6,351 nucleotides of DNA from Pararoseburia sp963661325 (GCA_963661325.1 CAVLBP010000124.1:1-6351), one strand, 5' to 3'; counted from the first letter of the stretch, positions 1 through 6,001 are shown. Numbers and translations: made by a program. The notes: a model not told the origin generated them from the sequence alone.

Positions 1-111
1 TTGGGGATTGTAGAGAGAAGAAAAAAGAATTATAGTTAAGAGGTCAGAATCCTGATTATCGAGGGACAGTCTATTCTTTTATTTCCTACAGTAAATTTAC
101 CCTATCGGATT
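1..111. other. Upstream non-coding region, no gene recognised
   Basis: No reading frame here gives a recognisable protein. Two + strand frames are open from the left edge but stop at bases 33-35 and 37-39, leaving tails of 10 and 12 residues that could be the end of an upstream gene but are too short to identify. The stretch is otherwise AT-rich and holds a perfect 10-bp palindrome GTAAATTTAC at 91-100, inside the larger inverted repeat described separately. No classical intrinsic terminator (GC-rich stem followed directly by a T-run) is visible on either strand. Confidence 0.6.
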
Positions 112-114
112 CTG
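45..114. repeat. Bulged long-range inverted repeat upstream of the rex promoter
   Basis: CAGAATCC at 45-52 is the exact reverse complement of GGATTCTG at 107-114. Continuing inward, GAT at 54-56 pairs with ATC at 104-106 after one bulged base, and AGGG at 62-65 can pair with CCCT at 100-103 after a five-base bulge. This gives about 15 pairs around a loop of 34 nt. It ends just before the Rex-like operator and the -35 box. It could be a transcript-end structure of an upstream gene or a DNA-level regulatory element. Neither strand has a T-run directly after the stem, so a standard terminator is unlikely. Its function is unknown. Confidence 0.4.
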
Positions 115-129
115 TTAAAAGTTTGACAT
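112..129. promoter_or_regulatory. Putative Rex operator overlapping the rex -35 box
   Basis: The 18 bases read CTGTTAA-AAGT-TTGACAT. The Rex consensus known for clostridia is TTGTTAA-N4-TTAACAA, and this site matches 11 of the 14 specified positions with the correct 4-base spacer. The inner core, TGTTAA-N4-TTGACA (113-128), is a near-perfect palindrome with one mismatched pair. The right half-site is the -35 hexamer itself (123-128), so bound Rex would block RNA polymerase. The adjacent rex gene makes negative autoregulation, relieved when NADH rises, the natural reading. The sequence match is direct; binding is inferred. Confidence 0.7.
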
Positions 130-151
130 ATAAATTTAAAATATTTATAAT
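123..151 (+). promoter_or_regulatory. Perfect-consensus sigma-A promoter for the rex operon
   Basis: TTGACA at 123-128 and TATAAT at 146-151 are both exact consensus hexamers, separated by exactly 17 bp of AT-rich spacer. Transcription should start near base 158, leaving a 5' leader of about 52 nt before the rex GTG. Unregulated, such a promoter would be very strong, which fits a promoter that is held down by a repressor; the Rex-like palindrome covers its -35 box. Confidence 0.85.
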
Positions 152-163
152 TTTGATATAAAT

Positions 164-187
164 ATGATATATATGTCATCATTGACA
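164..187. repeat. Overlapping palindromes in the initial transcribed region of rex
   Basis: Two overlapping dyads lie between the predicted transcription start (about 158) and the ribosome binding site. Bases 164-179, ATGATATATATGTCAT, form a 16-bp palindrome with one mismatched pair. Bases 174-187, TGTCA-TCAT-TGACA, have perfect 5-bp arms around a 4-base loop. The TGACA/TGTCA word is shared with the upstream Rex-like site, but the spacing differs from the Rex consensus. They could be an accessory operator or a small mRNA hairpin just before the Shine-Dalgarno sequence. Confidence 0.4.
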
Positions 188-209
188 GTAGAAGTAGGGG
201 GAATTTAAA

Positions 210-839
210 GTGGAAAAGGAAATATCCCAGGCGGTCATTCGACGTATGCCAAGATATTACAGATATTTAGGAGAATTGCTTGATGCAGGTGTAGAGCGCA
301 TTTCGTCCAATGAACTCAGCAACCGCATGCATGTGACGGCATCACAGATCCGTCAGGATCTCAACAATTTTGGCGGATTCGGTCAGCAGGGCTATGGTTA
401 TAACGTCCAGTACTTATATGATGAGATCGGCAAGATCTTAGGCTTGAATGAGACGCATAATGTGATCGTGATCGGTATCGGTAACTTAGGTCACGCCATT
501 GCCAACTATGTCAAGTTTGATAAGTTAGGCTTTCGGATTGTGGGGTTGTTTGATGTCAATCCGGCATTGAAAGGAAAAGAGGTTAGAGATATCCCGATCC
601 GTATGTTGGAGGAATTGCCAGAGTTTGTAAAGACGACCCGTGTGGATATCGCGGCATTGACCCTGCCAAAGCAGAATGCAGAAGCGACGGCATCCCTTTT
701 ATCATCCATCGGCGTACATGCCATCTGGAATTTTGCCCATGTAGATCTGGATAATGTTGAGGATATGGTGGTTGAAAACGTGCATCTGTCTGATAGTCTG
801 ATGCAGCTTTCTTACAATATTGCCAACCACAAAAAATAG
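210..839 (+). CDS. rex: Redox-sensing transcriptional repressor Rex
   Basis: Rex is a cytoplasmic homodimeric repressor that senses the NADH/NAD+ ratio. NAD+-bound Rex holds operators of fermentation and NADH-reoxidation genes, and NADH releases it. The 209 residues match the usual family length. Residues 1-80 are the winged helix domain, with the family-typical RRMPRYYRYL near the N-terminus, the recognition region SQIRQDLNNFGGFG (45-58) and GYGYNV (61-66). Residues 84-200 are the Rossmann domain, with the dinucleotide loop GIGNLG (89-94) and an acidic residue ending the second strand (FDVNP, D115). The C-terminal IWNFAHVDL (172-180) has His where relatives usually have Pro (NFAPV). The start is GTG, chosen because AGGGGG (195-200) lies 9 nt upstream and the next in-frame ATG (codon 13) would cut into the DNA-binding domain. 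It is first in the operon and probably autoregulated. Confidence 0.96.
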   Translation: MEKEISQAVIRRMPRYYRYLGELLDAGVERISSNELSNRMHVTASQIRQDLNNFGGFGQQGYGYNVQYLYDEIGKILGLNETHNVIVIGIGNLGHAIANYVKFDKLGFRIVGLFDVNPALKGKEVRDIPIRMLEELPEFVKTTRVDIAALTLPKQNAEATASLLSSIGVHAIWNFAHVDLDNVEDMVVENVHLSDSLMQLSYNIANHKK

Positions 840-860
840 TTTTCAAAAGAAGGTGAGCGT

Positions 861-1538
861 ATGGAACGACAGGCGTTTACAGAGGCACTGGCGAAAACAA
901 AAATACCCATTCTGGTCTTGGATCAGAAATGGCACCGGCTTTTTGCCTTAGATGGCAAGCCCAAAGAGGTGCAGGAACTGGAAAGCCAGTTGAAGGAGAT
1001 CCTGGAGCGGCAGGGACGCCTGACGCAGGAGTTAAAGGACTTAAAGAAGGTCAAAACCTCTCTCATGCAGAATATCGTAGAACATATGGATGCGGAGGAG
1101 GACAAGGAGACCCACAGCCGGCAGATGGACGAGAATAAACGGCTGATCGAGGAAGTCAAGGAAAAGATCGCAGCCAATGAGGATGTCCTTTTGGAGATCC
1201 CCAAGGAGATACAGGTCTGCAATGACGCACTGATGATGGAGACTATGACCTTTTGCTATGATCGTCTGCGCACCAATTATAAAGAAGCCGAAGAAATTGC
1301 GGAGTGGATCAAAAAGGTCCGGGTGGAATTGAAAAAGAACATCATCCGCAAACAGAATCGGGAGATCAACAATAAAGAAATTTATGCATATATGCATGAT
1401 ATTTTCGGAAAAGATATCATCAATCTTTTTGATGTGCAAAATGATGATGTGGATCTGATCACAGGAGAGGATCGTCCGTCCGGTGATACGACGCAGGACG
1501 AACAGTTATCAAAAGATGTGCAAAAAGGAGACGTATGA
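861..1538 (+). CDS. Conserved-looking coiled-coil protein of unknown function
   Basis: I do not recognise this 225-residue protein. It has no signal peptide or membrane segment, so it is probably cytoplasmic. It opens with a short hydrophobic strand and aromatic patch, IPILVLDQKWHRLF (15-28). Two charged heptad-like stretches follow (about 34-72 and 86-112), predicted coiled coil. A helical middle section (118-170) contains two cysteines (C120, C132). A motif IYAYMHDIFGKDIINLFDV (174-192) leads into an acidic, probably disordered tail (194-225). The ends of the folded part look like conserved interaction motifs, whereas the helices look structural. It begins 21 nt after rex, with GAAGGTGA at 849-856 as ribosome binding site. 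Its stop overlaps the nnr start as ATGA, so it is translationally coupled to nnr. A scaffold or adaptor role is possible, but no function can be assigned. Confidence 0.85.
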   Translation: MERQAFTEALAKTKIPILVLDQKWHRLFALDGKPKEVQELESQLKEILERQGRLTQELKDLKKVKTSLMQNIVEHMDAEEDKETHSRQMDENKRLIEEVKEKIAANEDVLLEIPKEIQVCNDALMMETMTFCYDRLRTNYKEAEEIAEWIKKVRVELKKNIIRKQNREINNKEIYAYMHDIFGKDIINLFDVQNDDVDLITGEDRPSGDTTQDEQLSKDVQKGDV

Positions 1539-3028
1539 AATATATTTTAAACAGTCGCGAAATGAAACAATGCGATAACCGCACGATCGAGCATTATGGC
1601 TTGCCTGCCATGGTGCTTATGGAGAGAGCCGCGTTATCGGTTGTTTCATTTTTGCATGAAAGAGATTTGTGGCAGAAGAAGATCACTATCCTATGTGGAA
1701 GTGGCAACAATGGTGGGGATGGACTCGCCATTGCAAGGCTTTTGCATTTGGAGGGATGTCAGGTCTCGGTATGTCTGGTAGGCGATTTTTCCAAGGCTTC
1801 GCCGGAAAACGTCATGCAGCAAAAGATCTGTAGACAGTATGGCATGGAACTGTCTGCATCGACAGATGTGCCAGCAGACGCGCAGGTGATCGTAGATGCC
1901 CTGTTTGGTATCGGACTTTCCAGAGAACTGGGAGGTGACTATCCTGCACTTTTGCAGAAGGTCAATGCCATGGATGCCTACCGGCTGGCGGTGGATATGC
2001 CATCGGGTGTGTCTGCGGATGACGGACAGATCATGGGAACAGCCTTCTTAGCGGATGCGACCATTACCTTTGCTTTTGCAAAAGTCGGACAGATGCTCTA
2101 TCCGGGCAAGAAATACTGCGGAGAACTGATCGTATCTTCGATCGGCATTGAGCCATGCAGTCTGGCAGATCAGGTCTTACCTTGCAAGAGTCTGGAACAA
2201 GAGGATCTGGCACAATTACCAAAGGCAAGCCCGGATGATCACAAGGGAAGCCGGGGAAAGGTACTTGTGATCGCAGGCAGTGAGGATATGGCAGGCGCGG
2301 CTTATCTTGCGTCTAAAAGTGCTTTGACGAGTGGTGCCGGTATGGTCAAGGTCTATACGCCAAGATGCAATCGGGACATCATTTTGACACGCTTCCCGGA
2401 AGCCATCCTTGTCACCTATGATAAATGGAATGAAAAGCAGTTGCTAGAAGAACTCGCATGGGCAGATGCCATCGCCATAGGTCCGGGGATCGGAAAGACA
2501 AATCTGGCAGAAAATCTGGTTCGTATGACCTTGGAAAATGCAGCTGTACCTATGGTAGTGGACGCGGATGCGCTGGGTATTTTAGCAGACCATTTAAACT
2601 GGCTGAAAAAGCCGCATACGGAGACAGTCATCACCCCACATCTGGGCGAAATGGCACGTCTGACGGGCAGCCCGCTTATGTATGTGACCGACCATAAATT
2701 ATCCATAGCACAGGACTTTGCAAGGGATTATCAGGTTATCTGTGCACTCAAGGATGCGGCTACGATCGTATCCGTGCCTTATGCCACGACTTATATCAAC
2801 GCGAGTGGCTGTAGTGGTATGGCGACCGCAGGCAGTGGGGATGTCTTGTGTGGTATGATCGCAGGGCTGATCGCGCAGGGACTTAAACCGGAAGATGCGG
2901 CATCACTGGGAGTCTATCTGCATGGACTTGCGGGAGAAGAAGCCGCAAGGGCGGAGGGCAATCTTTGCATGCAGGCAGGCAACATCATAAAGGGAATGAA
3001 AAGGATCTATCAGAAAGAAGGAAGATAA
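1535..3028 (+). CDS. nnr: Bifunctional NAD(P)HX epimerase / ADP-dependent NAD(P)HX dehydratase
   Basis: Nnr repairs hydrated NADH and NADPH in the cytoplasm. The N-terminal YjeF-type domain interconverts the R and S hydrates, and the C-terminal ribokinase-like domain dehydrates the S form using ADP. Its 497 residues fit the fused form. In the epimerase domain (1-215), GSGNNGGDG (55-63) and AVDMPSGVS (152-160, catalytic-type D154) are present. In the dehydratase domain (228-497), HKGSRGKVLVIAGS (236-249), GPGIG (316-320), VVDADAL (341-347), VITPHLGE (365-372) and AGSGDVL (432-438, catalytic-type D436) are all there. Two positions are unusual: ALKDAAT (404-410), where the family normally has LKG, and NASGCSG (422-428), where TGNPG is common. 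The start is set by AAGGAG 4 nt before ATG and by the ATGA overlap with the preceding gene. It lies directly before alr, as in many Firmicutes. Confidence 0.95.
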   Translation: MKYILNSREMKQCDNRTIEHYGLPAMVLMERAALSVVSFLHERDLWQKKITILCGSGNNGGDGLAIARLLHLEGCQVSVCLVGDFSKASPENVMQQKICRQYGMELSASTDVPADAQVIVDALFGIGLSRELGGDYPALLQKVNAMDAYRLAVDMPSGVSADDGQIMGTAFLADATITFAFAKVGQMLYPGKKYCGELIVSSIGIEPCSLADQVLPCKSLEQEDLAQLPKASPDDHKGSRGKVLVIAGSEDMAGAAYLASKSALTSGAGMVKVYTPRCNRDIILTRFPEAILVTYDKWNEKQLLEELAWADAIAIGPGIGKTNLAENLVRMTLENAAVPMVVDADALGILADHLNWLKKPHTETVITPHLGEMARLTGSPLMYVTDHKLSIAQDFARDYQVICALKDAATIVSVPYATTYINASGCSGMATAGSGDVLCGMIAGLIAQGLKPEDAASLGVYLHGLAGEEAARAEGNLCMQAGNIIKGMKRIYQKEGR

Positions 3029-3030
3029 TT

Positions 3031-4197
3031 GTGGATATAGAAAAAAGGCGAGTTTACGCCGTCGTGGATTTTGATGCTTTAGATCAAAATGTACAGGCGA
3101 TGGAAGAAAGATTGCCGCAGAATGTCGGCATGATGGCTGTGATCAAGACGAATGCCTACGGGCATGGAGCAAGGGCGATCGCCAAGCATTTAGAGGACAA
3201 TGTCCGCATCAGCGGTTACGCGGTTGCAACGGCAGAAGAAGCTCTGGAGTTGCGAAAAGCCGGAATCCGTAAGATGATATTGATCTTGGGTTATGTTTTT
3301 GAAAAAGATTATGAAGAACTGATCCTACAGGACATCCGCTTCGGTATTTACCGCAAAGACGTGGCCAAAATCTTGGATAAAGTGGCAGAAAAATGCCATA
3401 AAAGAGCACTGGTACACATCAAGATCGATACCGGGATGCACAGGATCGGCTATCCGGTATGTCCGGAATCGGTAGAAGAGATCAAAGAGATCGCCGGGCT
3501 GAAAAACATTTGTCTGGAAGGGATCTTTACCCATTTTGCCAGAGCAGATGAAGCGGATAAATCCTATGCAAATAAAGCCTATGGTTTATTCAAAGATATG
3601 ATCGAAGCACTGCAAAAAGAAGGCATTGCTTTTTCAATCTGCCATTGCTGCAACAGCGCCGCTATTTTAGAACTGCCGGGCTATCACGAAAATATGGTGC
3701 GTGCAGGCATTACTTTATACGGTTTGTGGCCGTCAGAAGAGATGAATCATGCTTTTCCTTTGCATCCTATATTATCTCTTTACAGCCATATCGTACACAT
3801 CAAGACCCTTCCGGCGGGAAGTGCGATCAGTTATGGCGGCACTTATGTCACAAAGAGGGAAAGCCGTATCGCAACGGTCCCGGTAGGATATGGGGACGGC
3901 TATCCCCGCTCCCTGTCAAGTAAGGGCTATGTGCTTGTGCACGGCAAGCCTGCACCGATCGTGGGCAGGGTCTGTATGGATCAGATGATGGTGGATGTGA
4001 CGGATATACCGGAGGCAGAGTATCTGGACCGCGTGACCCTGATCGGTCAGGATGGGGAGGAACGTATCTCTATGGAGACGCTGGGAGATCTGTCCGGACG
4101 TTTTAACTATGAACTGGCATGTGATCTGGGTGATCGCATTCCGCGTTTTTATCAGAAAGACGGCGTATGCGTTGACGAAATGAATTATTTTGCATAA
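3031..4197 (+). CDS. alr: Alanine racemase, PLP-dependent
   Basis: Alr converts L-alanine to D-alanine for peptidoglycan. From the GTG at 3031 the protein has 388 residues, the normal length for fold-type III racemases. The PLP lysine is K39 in AVIKTNAYGHG (36-46), at the same position as in the Geobacillus stearothermophilus enzyme. HIKIDTGMHRIG (129-140) supplies the lysine that is usually carbamylated (K131) and the PLP-side arginine R138. HCCNSA (205-210) and VPVGYGDGYPR (283-293) follow, then the second catalytic base Y268 in ISYGGTY and the substrate-side RVCMDQMMVD (313-322). The reading frame extends 22 codons further upstream into nnr, but those residues are not family-like, and AAGGA (3018-3022) is placed 8 nt before GTG, so the shorter start is preferred. 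Only 2 nt separate it from nnr. It carries family hallmarks throughout; a related serine racemase is less likely because no membrane domain is present. Confidence 0.95.
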   Translation: MDIEKRRVYAVVDFDALDQNVQAMEERLPQNVGMMAVIKTNAYGHGARAIAKHLEDNVRISGYAVATAEEALELRKAGIRKMILILGYVFEKDYEELILQDIRFGIYRKDVAKILDKVAEKCHKRALVHIKIDTGMHRIGYPVCPESVEEIKEIAGLKNICLEGIFTHFARADEADKSYANKAYGLFKDMIEALQKEGIAFSICHCCNSAAILELPGYHENMVRAGITLYGLWPSEEMNHAFPLHPILSLYSHIVHIKTLPAGSAISYGGTYVTKRESRIATVPVGYGDGYPRSLSSKGYVLVHGKPAPIVGRVCMDQMMVDVTDIPEAEYLDRVTLIGQDGEERISMETLGDLSGRFNYELACDLGDRIPRFYQKDGVCVDEMNYFA

Positions 4198-4214
4198 TCT
4201 AATATGAATAGCTT

Positions 4215-4242
4215 TTGAAATTGTGGAAATACTATTTATAAA
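4215..4242 (+). promoter_or_regulatory. Possible promoter for mazF
   Basis: In the 66-nt gap after alr, TTGAAA at 4215-4220 and TATAAA at 4237-4242 are separated by 16 bp. Each hexamer differs from consensus by one base. Transcription would start near 4249, only about 15 nt before the mazF ATG, so the leader would be very short and barely contain the GGAGAG ribosome binding site at 4252-4257. The gap is AT-rich, so a chance match is possible. No terminator hairpin lies between alr and mazF, so read-through from the operon promoter also remains likely. Confidence 0.45.
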
Positions 4243-4263
4243 TTCAATTTTGGAGAGTGTAGT

Positions 4264-4611
4264 ATGACAATTAAAAGAGGCGATATTTATTATGCAGACT
4301 TGCGACCGGTCGTCGGCTCGGAACAGGGTGGGATCCGACCGGTGCTGATTATTCAAAATGATGTCGGAAATATCCATTCTCCGACCGTGATCTGTGCAGC
4401 CATCACTTCACAGTTGCACAAGGCAAAATTGCCGACGCACGTTTCTTTGGATAGTGGAAAATATGATCTGGTCAAGGATTCGGTCGTGCTTTTAGAACAG
4501 CTTCGCACCATTGATAAGACCAGACTAAAGGATAAGATATGTCATTTGGATAATCAGGTTTTATTTGAGATTGATAAAGCATTAGAGATCAGTCTGGAAT
4601 TGCTTACATAG
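4264..4611 (+). CDS. ndoA: MazF/EndoA-type mRNA interferase, no adjacent antitoxin
   Basis: This 115-residue protein is a PemK/MazF-fold endoribonuclease. From memory it matches B. subtilis EndoA (NdoA, 116 residues) almost end to end: KRGDIYYADLRPVVGSEQGG at 4-23, RPVLIIQND at 25-33, AAITSQLHKAKLPTHV at 45-60 and LLEQLRTIDKTRLKDKI at 76-92. The residues known to be catalytic in that family, R25 and T48, are at the same positions. The B. subtilis enzyme cuts single-stranded mRNA at UACAU; sharing that specificity is inferred. GGAGAG lies 6 nt before the ATG. It follows alr as in B. subtilis, but the antitoxin gene ndoAI, which sits between alr and ndoA there, is absent: the gap is only 66 nt and encodes nothing comparable. 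The protein looks intact, so some control must exist elsewhere. Confidence 0.95.
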   Translation: MTIKRGDIYYADLRPVVGSEQGGIRPVLIIQNDVGNIHSPTVICAAITSQLHKAKLPTHVSLDSGKYDLVKDSVVLLEQLRTIDKTRLKDKICHLDNQVLFEIDKALEISLELLT

Positions 4612-4660
4612 CAGTTTCAAAGATTTTCACATAAGAAAGGAAATGAGGGAATAGAATACC

Positions 4661-5959
4661 ATGGATGAGGGAGTCAGGTGCTTGATCTGCGTGATCGTAT
4701 TTTGTATTTGTGCTATCATGCAGATCATCATTAGTAGTTTTAAGATCGCGATCGATCATATCAACGACAGTGATCTGGAGGAGTTACAAAAAGAGGATTC
4801 TGCCAAGGCAGGGCGGTTGGAGCGTTATCACAGTGATGACCATTTGCTGGTCATCAGCAGTTCTTTTTTACGGATCTTTTCCGGGATCGGCATTGTGGCG
4901 AGTTCTTTTTATCTGCTGTACAATGGATTGTCAGAAATTGCTGGAAATACGTGGGAAAGGATCTTACTTTCCATTCTTGTATATGTGATCTTTGCTGTAT
5001 TATACGCGGTTTTCTTTTTTGGAACCCTATATCGTATCAGTTCCAAAAAGCATTGTAAGATCGCTTTGCGTTATCTGAAGGCATACGAGATCCTTAGGAT
5101 GGCATTTCGTCCTTTGATCCTTCTTTATGATTTCCTCAGCAAAAAAATCAGCGGACTTTTTGGTGTTGATCCTGCGGAGGAAGTGGATGATGTCACAGAG
5201 GATGAGATCATTTCCATTGTCAATGAGGGACATGAACATGGTGTGCTTTTAGCCAGTGAAGCCGCCATGATACATAATATCTTTGAATTTGGGGATAAGG
5301 ATGCCAAGGACATTATGGTACACCGCAGACAGATCATTGCCTTAGATGGCGAGATGACCTTTGGCGAAGCTCTCACCTTTATGCAGGATGCGCCTTTTTC
5401 CCGTTATCCGGTCTATCTCAATGATCTGGATAATATCATCGGTCTTTTACATATCAAGGATGCTCTGGTCTTTGCCAAAGACCATAAGACCTATCAGCAG
5501 AAATTGCGGGATTTTGACAAACTGCTGCATTCGCCGGAATTTGTGCCGGAGACCCACAGTTTAAATACCTTATTTGCCAAGATGCAGTCCAAGAAAAAGC
5601 ATATGATGATCGTGGTGGATGAGTACGGACAGACCAGCGGTATTATCTCTATGGAGGATATCTTGGAGGAGATCGTGGGAAATATCCAAGACGAACATGA
5701 CAAAGAAGAAGCCTCCATCGAACAGGTCGCACCGGATTTTTACCGCATGGACGGCGGAACTTCCTTGGAAGAGGCGGCAGAGGTCTTAGGGATTACCTTT
5801 CCGGAGGACTACGAGACCTTAAATGGTTTTTTGGTGTCGCACATTGATAAGATCCCGGAAGAGCATGAGACCTTTGAAGTGCAATACAAGGGCTACCGCT
5901 TTAAGGTGCTGGATGTAGAAGGAAAAATGATCCGGCAGGTACAGGTGTTTGCCATATAA
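4661..5959 (+). CDS. CNNM/CorC-HlyC family membrane protein with CBS pair, divergent DUF21
   Basis: This 432-residue protein has the architecture of CorC/CNNM proteins, often annotated hemolysin and linked to magnesium or cobalt transport. Hydrophobic segments at about 6-27, 65-88 and 100-124 form the membrane part. A CBS pair spans about 215-340, with FSRYPVYLNDLDNIIGLLHI (246-265), MMIVVDEYGQTSGIISMEDI (315-334) and LEEIVGNIQDEHD (335-347). A CorC_HlyC transporter-associated domain follows at about 350-432, with YETLNGFLVSHIDKIPEE (384-401). The cytosolic half is well conserved, but the membrane half is not: the family Glu-Thr-Ala after the first segment (here SSFKIAI, 25-31) and the GE-x-x-PK motif after the third (here FGTLYRISSKK, 120-130) are missing. 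Ion transport is therefore uncertain. AGGAA (4638-4642) and GAGGGA (4645-4650) lie upstream of the ATG, the latter 10 nt away. It begins 49 nt after mazF. Confidence 0.88.
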   Translation: MDEGVRCLICVIVFCICAIMQIIISSFKIAIDHINDSDLEELQKEDSAKAGRLERYHSDDHLLVISSSFLRIFSGIGIVASSFYLLYNGLSEIAGNTWERILLSILVYVIFAVLYAVFFFGTLYRISSKKHCKIALRYLKAYEILRMAFRPLILLYDFLSKKISGLFGVDPAEEVDDVTEDEIISIVNEGHEHGVLLASEAAMIHNIFEFGDKDAKDIMVHRRQIIALDGEMTFGEALTFMQDAPFSRYPVYLNDLDNIIGLLHIKDALVFAKDHKTYQQKLRDFDKLLHSPEFVPETHSLNTLFAKMQSKKKHMMIVVDEYGQTSGIISMEDILEEIVGNIQDEHDKEEASIEQVAPDFYRMDGGTSLEEAAEVLGITFPEDYETLNGFLVSHIDKIPEEHETFEVQYKGYRFKVLDVEGKMIRQVQVFAI

Positions 5960-5977
5960 AACAAAAAATGATACACT
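5949..5977 (+). promoter_or_regulatory. Probable promoter for the yebC-family gene
   Basis: TTGCCA at 5949-5954 (one mismatch to the -35 consensus) and TACACT at 5972-5977 are 17 bp apart, and TG at 5969-5970 makes it an extended -10 (TGaTACACT). The -35 box overlaps the last codons of the preceding gene. Transcription would begin near 5984, giving a leader of about 29 nt. The -10 matches consensus at only four of six positions, which the TG extension could offset. No terminator separates it from the upstream gene. Confidence 0.5.
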
Positions 5978-6001
5978 AGAAAAGAATACATTAGAAAAGA
6001 G
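5972..6001 (+). repeat. 15-bp tandem direct repeat in the yebC leader
   Basis: TACACTAGAAAAGAA (5972-5986) is followed directly by TACATTAGAAAAGAG (5987-6001), identical at 13 of 15 positions. The first unit supplies the candidate -10 box. The second ends in the AGAGGA (5998-6003) that serves as ribosome binding site, so the duplication fills almost the whole space between promoter and start codon. Confidence 0.7.

Noticed and set aside
1..39. C-terminal end of an upstream gene
   Set aside because: Two frames are open from the edge, but 10-12 residues are too few to recognise a protein or choose between them.
1041..1439. Long minus-strand open frame within the coiled-coil gene
   Set aside because: It lies wholly opposite a gene with good ribosome binding site and operon context; its composition is that expected from reverse-reading lysine/glutamate-rich codons.
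2965..3030. A longer alr start at the ATG inside nnr
   Set aside because: The extra 22 residues are not family-like and overlap nnr by 64 nt, while the GTG at 3031 has a well-placed ribosome binding site and gives the standard position for the PLP lysine.
4198..4263. Terminator or tiny antitoxin between alr and mazF
   Set aside because: There is no GC-rich hairpin with a T-run, and 66 nt cannot encode a MazE-type antitoxin; no small frame with a ribosome binding site is seen.
3916..4377. A 153-codon minus-strand open frame across the alr-mazF junction, considered as a possible antisense antitoxin
   Set aside because: It is antisense to two strongly conserved genes, its product resembles no known protein, and it has no recognisable antitoxin features.
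4643..4654. Three-codon ORF (ATG AGG GAA TAG) before the CorC-like gene as a leader peptide
   Set aside because: The AAGG is only 2 nt from its ATG, and such mini-frames arise readily in purine-rich ribosome binding regions.
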